DNA of 49,366 bases. Origin: Candidatus Zixiibacteriota bacterium (lineage in GTDB: Bacteria; Zixibacteria; MSB-5A5; GN15; PGXB01). Each line of letters begins with the position of its first letter. Positions within the stretch are counted from its first letter, which is position 1. The position numbers and the translations under genes are program-made. Positions 1-9,349 of this stretch are shown here, piece after piece. Below the pieces are notes generated by a model. That model saw only the letters and a program-made list of their open reading frames with translations. It ran no database searches and was not told the DNA's origin. The stretch covers positions 1-49,366 of the forward strand of contig DAOUVS010000002.1 of NCBI GenBank assembly GCA_030667525.1, given 5' to 3'.

Positions 1-2448
1 GTAATCACCCTGGTTCGCGTAGATGGCTCCAATGTTACCTGTTATCTTTCCCATCGTAGCTTGATCACCAATCCGGGTGGCAATCTCCAACGACTGTTCA
101 TAGTTTTGCAGGGCCTTAGCATAGTCACCCTGATATAAATAGATGTTTCCGATATTATGTAAACAGCCCGCTATCCCACTCTGATCACCAATCCGGATTT
201 GAATCTCCAGCGATTGTTCATAGTTTTGAAGAGCCTTATCATAATTGCCCTGACTTTTGTAGACGATTCCGATATTAGACAACGACCCTGCTATCCCACT
301 TTGATCACCAATCCGGGTGGCAATCTCGAGAGCCTGTTCGAAGTTTTGCAGGGCCTTTTCGTAATCACCCTGATAAAAGTAGACGACTCCCATATTGTTT
401 AATACCGCTGCCAATCCATTTTGATCACCAAGCCGGGTGAAAATCTCCAGCGCTTGTTCGAAGTTTTGAAGAGCCTTATCATAATTGCCCTGTCTCACAT
501 AGATGCTGGCCATGCTACTTAATGATTTTGACAGCGCCTTTTGGTCATTCAGTTGATGGTTTATTTCAAGCACCCGGTCGAACAGAGCCACAGCCTCATT
601 ATACATCCCGCGTGCTTCATATATACCAATAATCTGCGTAAGTGCCCTCACCTCACCATCAAGATTACCAAGCTCTTTTGATATCTCCAGAGCCTTCTCA
701 ACATACTCCTGAGCCTCGTCATAGAGCGACTGGTTTAAATGCGTCCAGGCCAGAGATTGCAGAGCTTCTGCCTCGTCGGATCGAAGGTTTCGTTGCCGTG
801 CCTCTGAGAGCGCCGTCGTCAATTCTTCGTTGGCCTCATCATACTCCCCCCTGAGCTCCAGCACGTCCGCGACTCCCCGCCGCGCCGCCAGAAGAGATGG
901 CTCCAGTTCCAGCGCCTTGCGGTACAACCCCAGGGCCACTTCAACATCGGCTTCGTCGGATTTGTTTTCGAAGGTGTACTTGCCCCGAAGATAGTGGTCA
1001 TAAGCCACCGGGTTCTCGGCGTCCGGAGTCCCGATCTGGGCGGCCTGCATAACCGTGGTATTGATCTCCAGCGCCTGGCTGATTCCCTGCGCCAGTGATT
1101 CTTTGATGCGCGGGAGGTTTTCAAACGTTTCTTCCCAGCGATCGGCCCACAGATTCAATCCGGTTTCCACATCAATAAGCTGAGCCGAAACGCTGATCAG
1201 ATCACCCGACTTGTGAATTGAACCGTTAAGTAATAAAGTCACTTGCAGATGCTGAGCGATCGCATTGAGTTCCTCGTCCGAGTCTTTGTACTTGAGAATC
1301 GATGGCATCGGTGCGACGCCCATCGTGCCGACCCGCGTAAGATCGACAATCAAATCCTCGGTAATGCCATAACTCAGATATTCATCATCAACAGCACCAC
1401 GATTTTTCAAATACAAAACCGCGAGACGACGGGGTGCGGCGATGGCGGGATTATCGGACGTTATCTCAAACTTCCAGGGTTTGATGACTAAAACAATTAC
1501 TATAATCAGCGCAACTATAATAGATGGAGTTAGTATCCGGCGCAATTTCGTTTTGGGCTTGGAGGCTGTGGCCATATGATCCTGTGATCCAGAAGTGACC
1601 AACTGCTTCAAATCAGGGACGACCCCCTCAGCGCTCTGATAACGCAAAGCCGGGTCCTTCTCAAGCAATTTGGAGACAATCCGCTGAAGAGCATCGGAAA
1701 CACCAGATTTGTACCGCGCCAGCGGTTCCGGTGTTTCGTGCAAAATAGAGTTCATGGTGGCAGCATCATATTCTTCAGTAAAAGGAGCCTTGCCGGTAAC
1801 CATTTCATAAATAATAACACCAAGAGAAAACAGGTCTGAACGCCGATCGGTTTTTCCACCCAACACCTGCTCTGGAGACATATAACCAACTGTCCCCAAG
1901 GTGGATCCGGTTTTGGTCAACTTCTCTGCTCCCTTCACCGTCGCCAGACCGAAATCGAGTAGTTTGGGGTGATTATTCTTATCGAGAATTATGTTCGACG
2001 GTTTAATATCACGGTGAATGACACCTGCCTGATGAGCTTCATGAAGGCCTTCACACAACTGAATGGCCAGATTTACCACCTGGTCCGGGATCAGTTCCTT
2101 GCTTTTAATAACATCATTCAATGACTGCCCCTCCAAATGCTCCATAGCAAAGAACGGTCGTCCCTTAAATTCAGAGACTTCGTATATAGTAACAATATTG
2201 GGATGTTTCAAAGCGGCTGTTGCCTGAGCCTCTCGTTTGAAACGAGCGCGGCAATCTTCATCCTGACAGAGACTGGGCGGAGGAAATTTGAGCGCGACCA
2301 TACGCTTCAGCTCGGTGTCTTCCGCAAGATAAACCTCACCCATCCCGCCGGCACCGATTTTGGAGATTATTTTGTAATGTCCAACGATAGTGTCTTTTGT
2401 CAGAAGAGTAAAGGACTGAGTCTTATCATCATCATGATTCCCAGACAT
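1..2448 (-). CDS. Serine/threonine protein kinase with C-terminal TolB/FlgO-like domain and 40-aa TPR repeats (C-terminus cut by window edge)
   Basis: Minus-strand reading from ATG at 2448 gives MSGNHDDDKTQSFTLLTKDTIVGHYKIISKIGAGGMGEVYLAEDTELKRMVALKF (kinase glycine loop and VALK). Further on it reads RLAVLYLKNRG...YGITEDLIVDLTRV, then ALQNYEQALEIATRIGDQ-type TPRs. Not in the ORF track because it is open to the edge. Confidence 0.88.
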   Translation of the reverse strand, partial: MSGNHDDDKTQSFTLLTKDTIVGHYKIISKIGAGGMGEVYLAEDTELKRMVALKFPPPSLCQDEDCRARFKREAQATAALKHPNIVTIYEVSEFKGRPFFAMEHLEGQSLNDVIKSKELIPDQVVNLAIQLCEGLHEAHQAGVIHRDIKPSNIILDKNNHPKLLDFGLATVKGAEKLTKTGSTLGTVGYMSPEQVLGGKTDRRSDLFSLGVIIYEMVTGKAPFTEEYDAATMNSILHETPEPLARYKSGVSDALQRIVSKLLEKDPALRYQSAEGVVPDLKQLVTSGSQDHMATASKPKTKLRRILTPSIIVALIIVIVLVIKPWKFEITSDNPAIAAPRRLAVLYLKNRGAVDDEYLSYGITEDLIVDLTRVGTMGVAPMPSILKYKDSDEELNAIAQHLQVTLLLNGSIHKSGDLISVSAQLIDVETGLNLWADRWEETFENLPRIKESLAQGISQALEINTTVMQAAQIGTPDAENPVAYDHYLRGKYTFENKSDEADVEVALGLYRKALELEPSLLAARRGVADVLELRGEYDEANEELTTALSEARQRNLRSDEAEALQSLAWTHLNQSLYDEAQEYVEKALEISKELGNLDGEVRALTQIIGIYEARGMYNEAVALFDRVLEINHQLNDQKALSKSLSSMASIYVRQGNYDKALQNFEQALEIFTRLGDQNGLAAVLNNMGVVYFYQGDYEKALQNFEQALEIATRIGDQSGIAGSLSNIGIVYKSQGNYDKALQNYEQSLEIQIRIGDQSGIAGCLHNIGNIYLYQGDYAKALQNYEQSLEIATRIGDQATMGKITGNIGAIYANQGDY

Positions 2449-2657
2449 AAAAATTCTCCTGCCTTACTGATTGATAAAAATAATATATGAAGATATTAGC
2501 GTCGAAACAACTTAAAATGTGTTTGAAGATATTAGAATTAAACAACGAAGAATAAAAGACTGTAAATTAATGACAACTAAACGGATACAAAAATTGGCGT
2601 CCCCTAGTTGATGAACTTCGAACTTTTTTGAGAGAAACGGCATGAATATAATCAGGA

Positions 2658-4922
2658 TTACGAGCTGCTTTTAAGTTTCGCCAATCTTTCTTTGGCATCT
2701 TCCACCGATTCCAATTCTTCATCGGCATTTTTCCAGATATTAAGAAACGCCTCATATTGTTCAACTGCCTTCTGATATTTACCTGTTTTTTCATAAGCGA
2801 GACCGAGATAATAGTACAATTTCGTTGACATAATAGGGAAATATGAGCGCTGGGCCCCATATTCATGTTGTATTCCCTCAAATCCGGAGATTGCCTTATC
2901 ATATCGTTCGGCCAGATAGTACGCCTTAGAAAGCATATACATTACGACAAATTCATCATTGTGATCTCGCGACTTTTCAAAACTGAGACAGGCTTTTTCA
3001 TAGTTCCCTTCGGCGATGTCAATGGCGCCGACTGCATACCAGTAGGTATATTGCATACTATTAGTTTCTTCAACGTGAGCTTTCAGATCCTTTAGTTTAT
3101 TTTTTGTTCCATTAAGATCGCCGCTCTCAGCTAGAGTCTGAATGCCAAGATAGACATAGTAAGCTTTGCTAACAGGGTTGGTAGCCTGGTATAGCTCAAC
3201 GGTCTTGTCGGTTTCATCAAGAGCCAAAGCCCAATTTTTCTGCTCAATATATATTCTTGATTTATAATAATGGTTAATGGTATAGTCTATATCGGAAGCA
3301 CCAATTGCATCATCAAATCTTTTTAGAGCTTCGTTGAATTTTCCTTGAAACAATGGAATGAATGCCCTTAATTTCAAAGCCTCCGACTTCTGACTTTCTA
3401 TTCCCTGCAGAATATTTATGCAGCTGTCGGCTTTGTCATACTCCTGTTCAAAAATATACATCAGGCAAAGCTTCCTCAGTGAGGCATAAAAATTTGGCTT
3501 GACGGTCAATGCTCTTTTATATGAATCAATGGCATTATCCAGCATCCCATTTAGGCCATATATTTCAGCCTTAGTATCAAGTGGGTTGGCTTCATCGGGG
3601 GCAAGTTCAATGTACTTATCAATGGCCCGGAGCGATTTTTCAAAATCTCCAATATTATTATAGATATAGGCCAGTTGATTATAAGCCATTTTAAATAATG
3701 GGTCTAACTCAATTGCCTTATAAAGAAAAACAATGGCGGAGTCAAATCGCTGAAAGCGATTATAATAAACTCCCAATTGATAATAGGCATCTTTTTCATC
3801 TGGGTATCTCTTTATAATCTTGTACAATTCCCCCAAAGAACTATCACACTCATTATTGATCATTGCCTCAAGACTTCGGATATATAACTTTTCCTTCTGG
3901 GTCACATTCTCAGAATACTGCAGCACTTTGGAGATCAGCGAAGCATCTTTGAGTGTGGTTAAGGCATAATAAGCCATCGCAAAGGTCGAATCATACTCAA
4001 TCGCCTTTTCATAATATTTAACTGCTTCATCGCTATAGTACTTGCTCGAATACTCATCACCCATCAAATAGTACCGATATGCCTCAGCAGAATGGGTGGT
4101 GACATCGGCCACAGCCGGATCAGGCTCTTCGTAGGCCTCGGCCGGAAGTGCAAGATCAGATTTTATCTCAACTGAGAGTTGGTCAACAAGAGAAAATATA
4201 TCCTGAGATTCTTTTCCGGTAACTTTCTGGGTTGCGACAACATCACCATTCGAAGCATTTATTATCTGAGACGTCAAAATCAAATGCGGTTCAATTTGTA
4301 AAATACTACCAGTCAGAAGCCATCTCGATCCTGATTTTTGTGCTACTTCGGAAGCGATACTTCTATCAATTATTTTGGTTCCTTCTTGACCGAGAAATTT
4401 TAGTATATCATATAGACGTTGACTGGATACGACTTGCATATATTGAGATTCGGCCAGATCGGTAATTAGAAGATTTGTGGCAATCTCCCCATATTGTAAG
4501 GAGTCGTCCGGTTCGGCTAAATTCTCAAAATACATAATTGCCAATCGATTTTCGGCCGCGATTGCTTCTTTGGAAGGACTTATATCAAATTGCCAATCTT
4601 TCAAAACAAGAACCAAAAACAATGCCGCAGCGGCCGCTATTGGAATAAAGGTTTTCCAGAGTTTTTTTGATCTGATTGGTATTATCTGCGTAGTAGATTT
4701 TTCGACTTCGATATAATCTTTTTCAATGAACTGCTTTACCGATTCCTGCACATCCGGATCATTTCTTAAAAGAAAAGCTTCCTGTTTGAATTTATTCAGT
4801 TCTTCAAAACATGAATCGCACTCCAGCAAATGAATTTCAAATTCATTCCGGCTTTCTTCAGGTAATAGCCCCAATTCATAGGCATATATCATATCACTGA
4901 AATGTTTTTCTCTGCAACTCAT
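2658..4922 (-). CDS. Putative zf-HC2-like anti-sigma/TolB-FlgO-like domain/TPR protein
   Basis: N-terminal MSCREKHFSDMIYAYELGLLPEESRNEFEIHLLECDSCFEEL (H..C..C zinc-finger pattern), one TM segment, AIMYFENLAEPDDSLQYGEIATNLLITDLAES TolB-like region, then many TPRs. Sits 4 bp downstream of the sigma factor gene. Confidence 0.75.
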   Translation of the reverse strand: MSCREKHFSDMIYAYELGLLPEESRNEFEIHLLECDSCFEELNKFKQEAFLLRNDPDVQESVKQFIEKDYIEVEKSTTQIIPIRSKKLWKTFIPIAAAAALFLVLVLKDWQFDISPSKEAIAAENRLAIMYFENLAEPDDSLQYGEIATNLLITDLAESQYMQVVSSQRLYDILKFLGQEGTKIIDRSIASEVAQKSGSRWLLTGSILQIEPHLILTSQIINASNGDVVATQKVTGKESQDIFSLVDQLSVEIKSDLALPAEAYEEPDPAVADVTTHSAEAYRYYLMGDEYSSKYYSDEAVKYYEKAIEYDSTFAMAYYALTTLKDASLISKVLQYSENVTQKEKLYIRSLEAMINNECDSSLGELYKIIKRYPDEKDAYYQLGVYYNRFQRFDSAIVFLYKAIELDPLFKMAYNQLAYIYNNIGDFEKSLRAIDKYIELAPDEANPLDTKAEIYGLNGMLDNAIDSYKRALTVKPNFYASLRKLCLMYIFEQEYDKADSCINILQGIESQKSEALKLRAFIPLFQGKFNEALKRFDDAIGASDIDYTINHYYKSRIYIEQKNWALALDETDKTVELYQATNPVSKAYYVYLGIQTLAESGDLNGTKNKLKDLKAHVEETNSMQYTYWYAVGAIDIAEGNYEKACLSFEKSRDHNDEFVVMYMLSKAYYLAERYDKAISGFEGIQHEYGAQRSYFPIMSTKLYYYLGLAYEKTGKYQKAVEQYEAFLNIWKNADEELESVEDAKERLAKLKSSS

Positions 4923-4926
4923 TATT

Positions 4927-5457
4927 TTACTTATCCATTTCCAAACAGGTTTTCAATTTTGCTCTGGCCCGAGATAGCAGAATATATGCGCCGTTTCGAG
5001 TCAATTTTAATTTCTTGCAAATCTGTTCCATATCATAACCCTGATATGAGAAATTAAGAATTCGGGCATGCCTTATATTGGCCTCATTTATTTTCTTCAG
5101 ACAATTGAGTAATCGGCGCTTGAGCTCAGGATTCGGCATAAAAACGGCCGAATCGTTTTTCTGCTCGGCTAATTCCTCAAGTTTGTCCTTATGGCGCCCC
5201 TTTGTCCTGTAATAGTTTAAGGTATTAAACTCCAACACTTTATGGGCCCAGGCAGAGAAGCTTAATTCAAAATCAATATTCAGATACTTGCGCGCTATCA
5301 CTATCAGCGTATTTTGTAATACATCCTCAATATCTGTTTCATTCATTATCTTATGCTGTAAGATTAACTGAAATCTTTCACGCAACTTATCAAATAATTG
5401 TTTTTCCGCAGATTTGTTGCCATCGCGAACTATGTCATAAAGCTCATTTATGTTCAA
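4927..5457 (-). CDS. ECF-type RNA polymerase sigma factor
   Basis: 176 aa; DIEDVLQNTLIVIARKYLNIDFELSFSAWAHKVLEFNTLNYYRTKGRHKDKLEEL (region 2) and YDMEQICKKLKLTRNGAYILLSRARAKLKTCL (region 4 HTH). Confidence 0.85.
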   Translation of the reverse strand: MNINELYDIVRDGNKSAEKQLFDKLRERFQLILQHKIMNETDIEDVLQNTLIVIARKYLNIDFELSFSAWAHKVLEFNTLNYYRTKGRHKDKLEELAEQKNDSAVFMPNPELKRRLLNCLKKINEANIRHARILNFSYQGYDMEQICKKLKLTRNGAYILLSRARAKLKTCLEMDK

Positions 5458-5635
5458 GATTGCCTCATACTCCCATTGTAATCAATATAATATGCAAAAA
5501 TACGGCTATTTGCAATTGGCAAACATATTAATAATTATTTTTCTCCCTTTTTGAAAGACCTTGCCAGTTCCGACAGCATACTTAATGAATTATAGGATTG
5601 GCCTTGTTAAAACATTAATAGGAGGTTTATACAAT

Positions 5636-7072
5636 ATGAAATTTTTCGCAAGATATTTTATTGGCCTGCTTTTAATTATCAGCCTGCCAGTGTTAACTCT
5701 TGCGCAGGGAGGTTATTGGTTTGATCGGGCCGATCTTCCGACACCGCGACAAGAAATCCTGCCCGGAGAGTTGGACGGTACAATTTATGTCATCGGCGGC
5801 TGGTTGGATGGATACTCAATAACCAACATAGTCGAAGTGTATGACCCGGCCACAAACTCATGGTCAACGGCACCGCCACTGCCAACCAACCGTCATCACT
5901 GTGCGGCTGTTGCGATTGATGAGATTCTCTATGTCATTGGCGGATATGCCAATACCACCTGGAAATCATGGATGCCAACTAATATAACTCTGGCATACGA
6001 TCCTGATACTGATGAATGGACCGAACGGGCGCCGATGATTGTCGGCCGTGGCGAACATAGCGCGGTCGTATATGACGGTAAAATCTATGTTACCGGTGGC
6101 AATAAACAGTTGGATTCGGTAACTCCGGTTGTCGAGGTCTATGATCCATCAGCCGACAGCTGGACCCAGGTGGCATCTATGATTACTCCCCGGCATCATC
6201 ATGCCTCAGCCGTGGTTGATGACACCCTCATCTATGTAGTAGGCGGGAGACAGGGATTTTTGGGTGATCCCTACATAATGATAAGTGCAGTTGAGGCGTA
6301 TGCACCGGCGAGTGATACCTGGTACACTATTACAGATATGCCCAATCCTCGAGGAGGCCTCTCCGCCACCGGCATCGATGGTAAATTATATATTTTTGGC
6401 GGAGAGATTCCGGGGATATTTGAAGAGGTCGAAGAGTACGATCCAGATTTGGATAGTTGGACAGAGTTAACAACAATGCTGACTCCGCGTCATGGAACAG
6501 CGGCGGTTATTGTCGGCGATACTGTTTATATTATTGGCGGTTCATATTGTGAAGGTATGTGTACCGATAATTCCAATCAGGGATTCGTTCTTGGTGCATG
6601 CACCGATACCGATTTTGACGGTTATGGCGACACCGATGATCCGACCTACAGCTGCCCTCCGGATAATTGCCCTGATATTTATAACCCGGATCAATTAGAC
6701 ACAGATGAAGACGGCGTTGGTGATATCTGCGACGGCTGCCCAAATGATTTTAACCCGGGAGGCGAAGATACTGATACTGATGGGATTCAGGATGCCTGCG
6801 ATAATTGCCCCGATCATTATAACCCTGGGCAGGAAGACAGCAACGGCAACGATGTCGGTGATCTCTGCGATTATACCTGTACCGATGCCAATGGTGATCT
6901 TCTGGTCAATATCCTCGATATCGTTTATCTGATAAATTATAAGTATAAAAGTGGACCAGCACCTGACCCACTTGAATCAGTCGATGTCAATCATGATATT
7001 TTAATCAATATCCTCGATATAGTATATCTGATTAATTACAAGTATAAGAGCGCCCTGAACCGGAGTGCATAG
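5636..7072 (+). CDS. Secreted kelch-repeat beta-propeller protein with TSP3 repeats and C-terminal dockerin-like domain
   Basis: AGGAGG upstream of ATG 5636 (the ORF track starts at 5561); signal peptide MKFFARYFIGLLLIISLPVLTLAQ; YVIGGW/YVIGGY/YVTGGN kelch repeats; DNCPDIYNPDQLDTDEDGVGDIC TSP3; duplicated NILDIVYLINYKYKSG dockerin-like segments. Confidence 0.85.
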   Translation: MKFFARYFIGLLLIISLPVLTLAQGGYWFDRADLPTPRQEILPGELDGTIYVIGGWLDGYSITNIVEVYDPATNSWSTAPPLPTNRHHCAAVAIDEILYVIGGYANTTWKSWMPTNITLAYDPDTDEWTERAPMIVGRGEHSAVVYDGKIYVTGGNKQLDSVTPVVEVYDPSADSWTQVASMITPRHHHASAVVDDTLIYVVGGRQGFLGDPYIMISAVEAYAPASDTWYTITDMPNPRGGLSATGIDGKLYIFGGEIPGIFEEVEEYDPDLDSWTELTTMLTPRHGTAAVIVGDTVYIIGGSYCEGMCTDNSNQGFVLGACTDTDFDGYGDTDDPTYSCPPDNCPDIYNPDQLDTDEDGVGDICDGCPNDFNPGGEDTDTDGIQDACDNCPDHYNPGQEDSNGNDVGDLCDYTCTDANGDLLVNILDIVYLINYKYKSGPAPDPLESVDVNHDILINILDIVYLINYKYKSALNRSA

Positions 7073-7149
7073 TCTGGGTAATATAATTAAAAGCAAAATG
7101 AATAGTATATATGAAATATCAAACAGTTACAAAATTCATAGGAGAAATC

Positions 7150-8406
7150 ATGCAAAAGCAAATTATTAATCTGATTGCATTAACCGTTTTATTATTGCCG
7201 GTTTTATCAAGTGGGCAGGTTACAGTCGGCAGTCCGGAACATGCTACATATGATGTGGCCAACGATCGTTACCTTGTCTGTAATTTTTATGGCAGAAAAG
7301 TTGTTGCGATTGATAACGAGGGGACAGCATCTGATTTTGTCACCAATATAGGCTATGCATACGGTAATCATATTGTCGGTAACACCCTTTTTGTAACATG
7401 CGGAAATTTATATGTAAGAGCCTTTGATCTGACCACGGGAGATCTATTATGGGTCAAATATGTTGCCGGCGCAAATCAACTGGACGGGTTGACCGCCGAC
7501 AACGATGGTTATTTATACCTTGTCGATGCCGTCAATGGGGCCGGAGAGATTTTCAAGTTAAAAATTAGCGATCAGACCGTTGAAACTTTTGTCGGCAGTG
7601 GCCTTCCGGGATGGCCCCAGGATGTAATTTTTGACGAAGCCAATAATCGTTTGCTCTTGGTTGGGATTGGGACCAGTACACCAATTGTGGCAGTAGATTT
7701 GACTGACGCTTCTTTAACGTCATTGGTGACAACTCCGTTTGGAAATATGGATGGAATCGCTATGGCCAATGATGGTAATGTCTATGTTACAAGTTATTAC
7801 GATGGAACTATCTATAAGTATGACCAGACTTATACCAATCCGCCAGTTCTAATATCAAGCACGCATTCAGGACCGGCCGGACTTGGATATAATCCAATCG
7901 ATAATATTCTGGCCGTACCAAATTTTAATGCCAACAGGATCGATTTCATTCCTCTTGACGATAATGATGATGATGATGTTTTGGATTATATTGATAACTG
8001 TCCCCTCGTTCCCAATACTGATCAAAGCGATGTTGACGAAGACGGAGATGGTGACCTTTGTGATGGATGTCCGGATAATTATAACCCTCTTCATGAAGAT
8101 GCTGATTTAGATGGTGTTGAAGATGCTTGTGATAATTGCCCTGAGCATGCTAACCCGGGACAGGAAGACAGCAATGGGAATGATGTCGGTGATTTGTGTG
8201 ATTATCTATGTGGCGATGCCGATGGCGTACCACCAGTTAATATTTTGGATATAGTTTACCTTATTAATTTCAAATATAAAAGCGGTCCCGCTCCTGACCC
8301 GCTTGAATCAGCCGATGTAAACCATGATCTGTTAGTAAATATCCTCGATATAGTTTATCTAATTAACTACAAGTACAAAGCTGGCCTCGAACCGATTTGC
8401 CCATAA
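7150..8406 (+). CDS. Secreted NHL/SMP-30-like beta-propeller protein with TSP3 repeats and dockerin-like domain
   Basis: Likely start at 7150 after AGGAGAA; signal peptide MQKQIINLIALTVLLLPVLSSGQ; propeller-like repeats; TSP3 plus a C-terminal dockerin nearly the same as in the preceding gene. Confidence 0.8.
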   Translation: MQKQIINLIALTVLLLPVLSSGQVTVGSPEHATYDVANDRYLVCNFYGRKVVAIDNEGTASDFVTNIGYAYGNHIVGNTLFVTCGNLYVRAFDLTTGDLLWVKYVAGANQLDGLTADNDGYLYLVDAVNGAGEIFKLKISDQTVETFVGSGLPGWPQDVIFDEANNRLLLVGIGTSTPIVAVDLTDASLTSLVTTPFGNMDGIAMANDGNVYVTSYYDGTIYKYDQTYTNPPVLISSTHSGPAGLGYNPIDNILAVPNFNANRIDFIPLDDNDDDDVLDYIDNCPLVPNTDQSDVDEDGDGDLCDGCPDNYNPLHEDADLDGVEDACDNCPEHANPGQEDSNGNDVGDLCDYLCGDADGVPPVNILDIVYLINFKYKSGPAPDPLESADVNHDLLVNILDIVYLINYKYKAGLEPICP

Positions 8407-8559
8407 TAATTCTATAATAGCGGATTTATAGAAGGATTGATTTAATTTTATAAATTCCATTGCCAGTTTGCGGAATAATTGGTAATGGAAGAAAGGCGAA
8501 ATGCAGCTATATATTTATAAAAATATTTTGTGTGCCTAAACAAAGGTAACGAAATTGCC

Positions 8560-8719
8560 ATTTCTATTTGTTCATCAAAAAGTGTTTTCGAAATTTTATA
8601 AAGCGTTGTTGCTTTAGTACTTATTAAACAATTTTGAAAATCATCACTTTGGGGTGGATTTGTAACTTATTGAAATACAACAAGATAAAATTGGTGTTCC
8701 CTAATTGATGAACTTCGAA
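8560..8719. repeat. Dispersed/direct repeat copy B ending in a tRNA-3'-end-like sequence
   Basis: Shares atttctatttgttcatcaaaaagt...caattttgaaaatcatcactttgggg...ata-caaca-ggata with 18381-18514. Right end attggtgttccctaattgatgaacttcgaa matches 2593-2622 at 27/30. Confidence 0.8.
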
Positions 8720-8852
8720 ATTATTTAATACGTGTTGCATAAGCCAAAGACATTTGAGATCATTGCTATCGCGTTGCAATTCAACGTGTTGTAATTGACC
8801 AATAACTCACATTATATATCGATTCCTGCATTATTAATCTTAACTAAACAAA

Positions 8853-8883
8853 TATAAGGGTGTACCTACAGTACACCCTTATA
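8853..8883 (-). terminator. Terminator-like hairpin downstream of the response regulator
   Basis: tataagggtgtac-ctaca-gtacacccttata, a perfect 13-bp stem just past the 8900 stop of the minus-strand gene. Confidence 0.65.
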
Positions 8884-8899
8884 GGTATAAATAGCTGAT

Positions 8900-9349
8900 T
8901 TAGGAACCAATGAGATCCCTGACTTTTTCTATCACCAGTTCCGGGTCGATCGGCTTATCAATAAACAGGTCAGGTTTGACCAAACCCTCATCCCTCATGT
9001 CCATAATCGATTTGCGCATTGCCTCGCGAAGACTATCATACGGTCTTTCGTGCGTGTCACCGCTTTCAGCGTCCAGATCTTCCAAAACTTCTGCCACTCC
9101 GGTTAGCATAATTACCGGCATGTTTTTCAAATTCTCGTCCCGTCTTAATTGTTTGAAAAGTACAAAACCGGTCTTCTTCGGCATCATAACATCCAGTATT
9201 GCCAAATCCGGCCTTTCACTCTGAATCTTTTCAAGTCCATCCTTCCCGTTATACGCCGAAATCACTTCATAACCATTTTCTTCGAGAGCGGCGGTAAGGA
9301 ATTTTACTGTCTTTTCATCATCATCAACTACCATAACTTTTTTGGCCAT
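8900..9349 (-). CDS. Single-domain response regulator (CheY-like receiver)
   Basis: MAKKVMVVDDDEKTVKFL...LAILDVMMPKKTGFVLFKQLRR...PVIMLTG...DKPIDPE. Start chosen at MAKK with AAGGAG upstream; overlaps the kinase 3' end by 26 bp. Confidence 0.9.
   Translation of the reverse strand: MAKKVMVVDDDEKTVKFLTAALEENGYEVISAYNGKDGLEKIQSERPDLAILDVMMPKKTGFVLFKQLRRDENLKNMPVIMLTGVAEVLEDLDAESGDTHERPYDSLREAMRKSIMDMRDEGLVKPDLFIDKPIDPELVIEKVRDLIGS

Noticed and set aside
642-1491. ORFs at 642-854(+), 819-1124(-) and 1243-1491(+)
   Set aside because: They fall inside the edge-open kinase/TPR CDS on the minus strand in other frames.
2567-2902. 111-aa minus ORF overlapping the anti-sigma/TPR gene end
   Set aside because: Out-of-frame overlap with a well-supported CDS and no domain signal.
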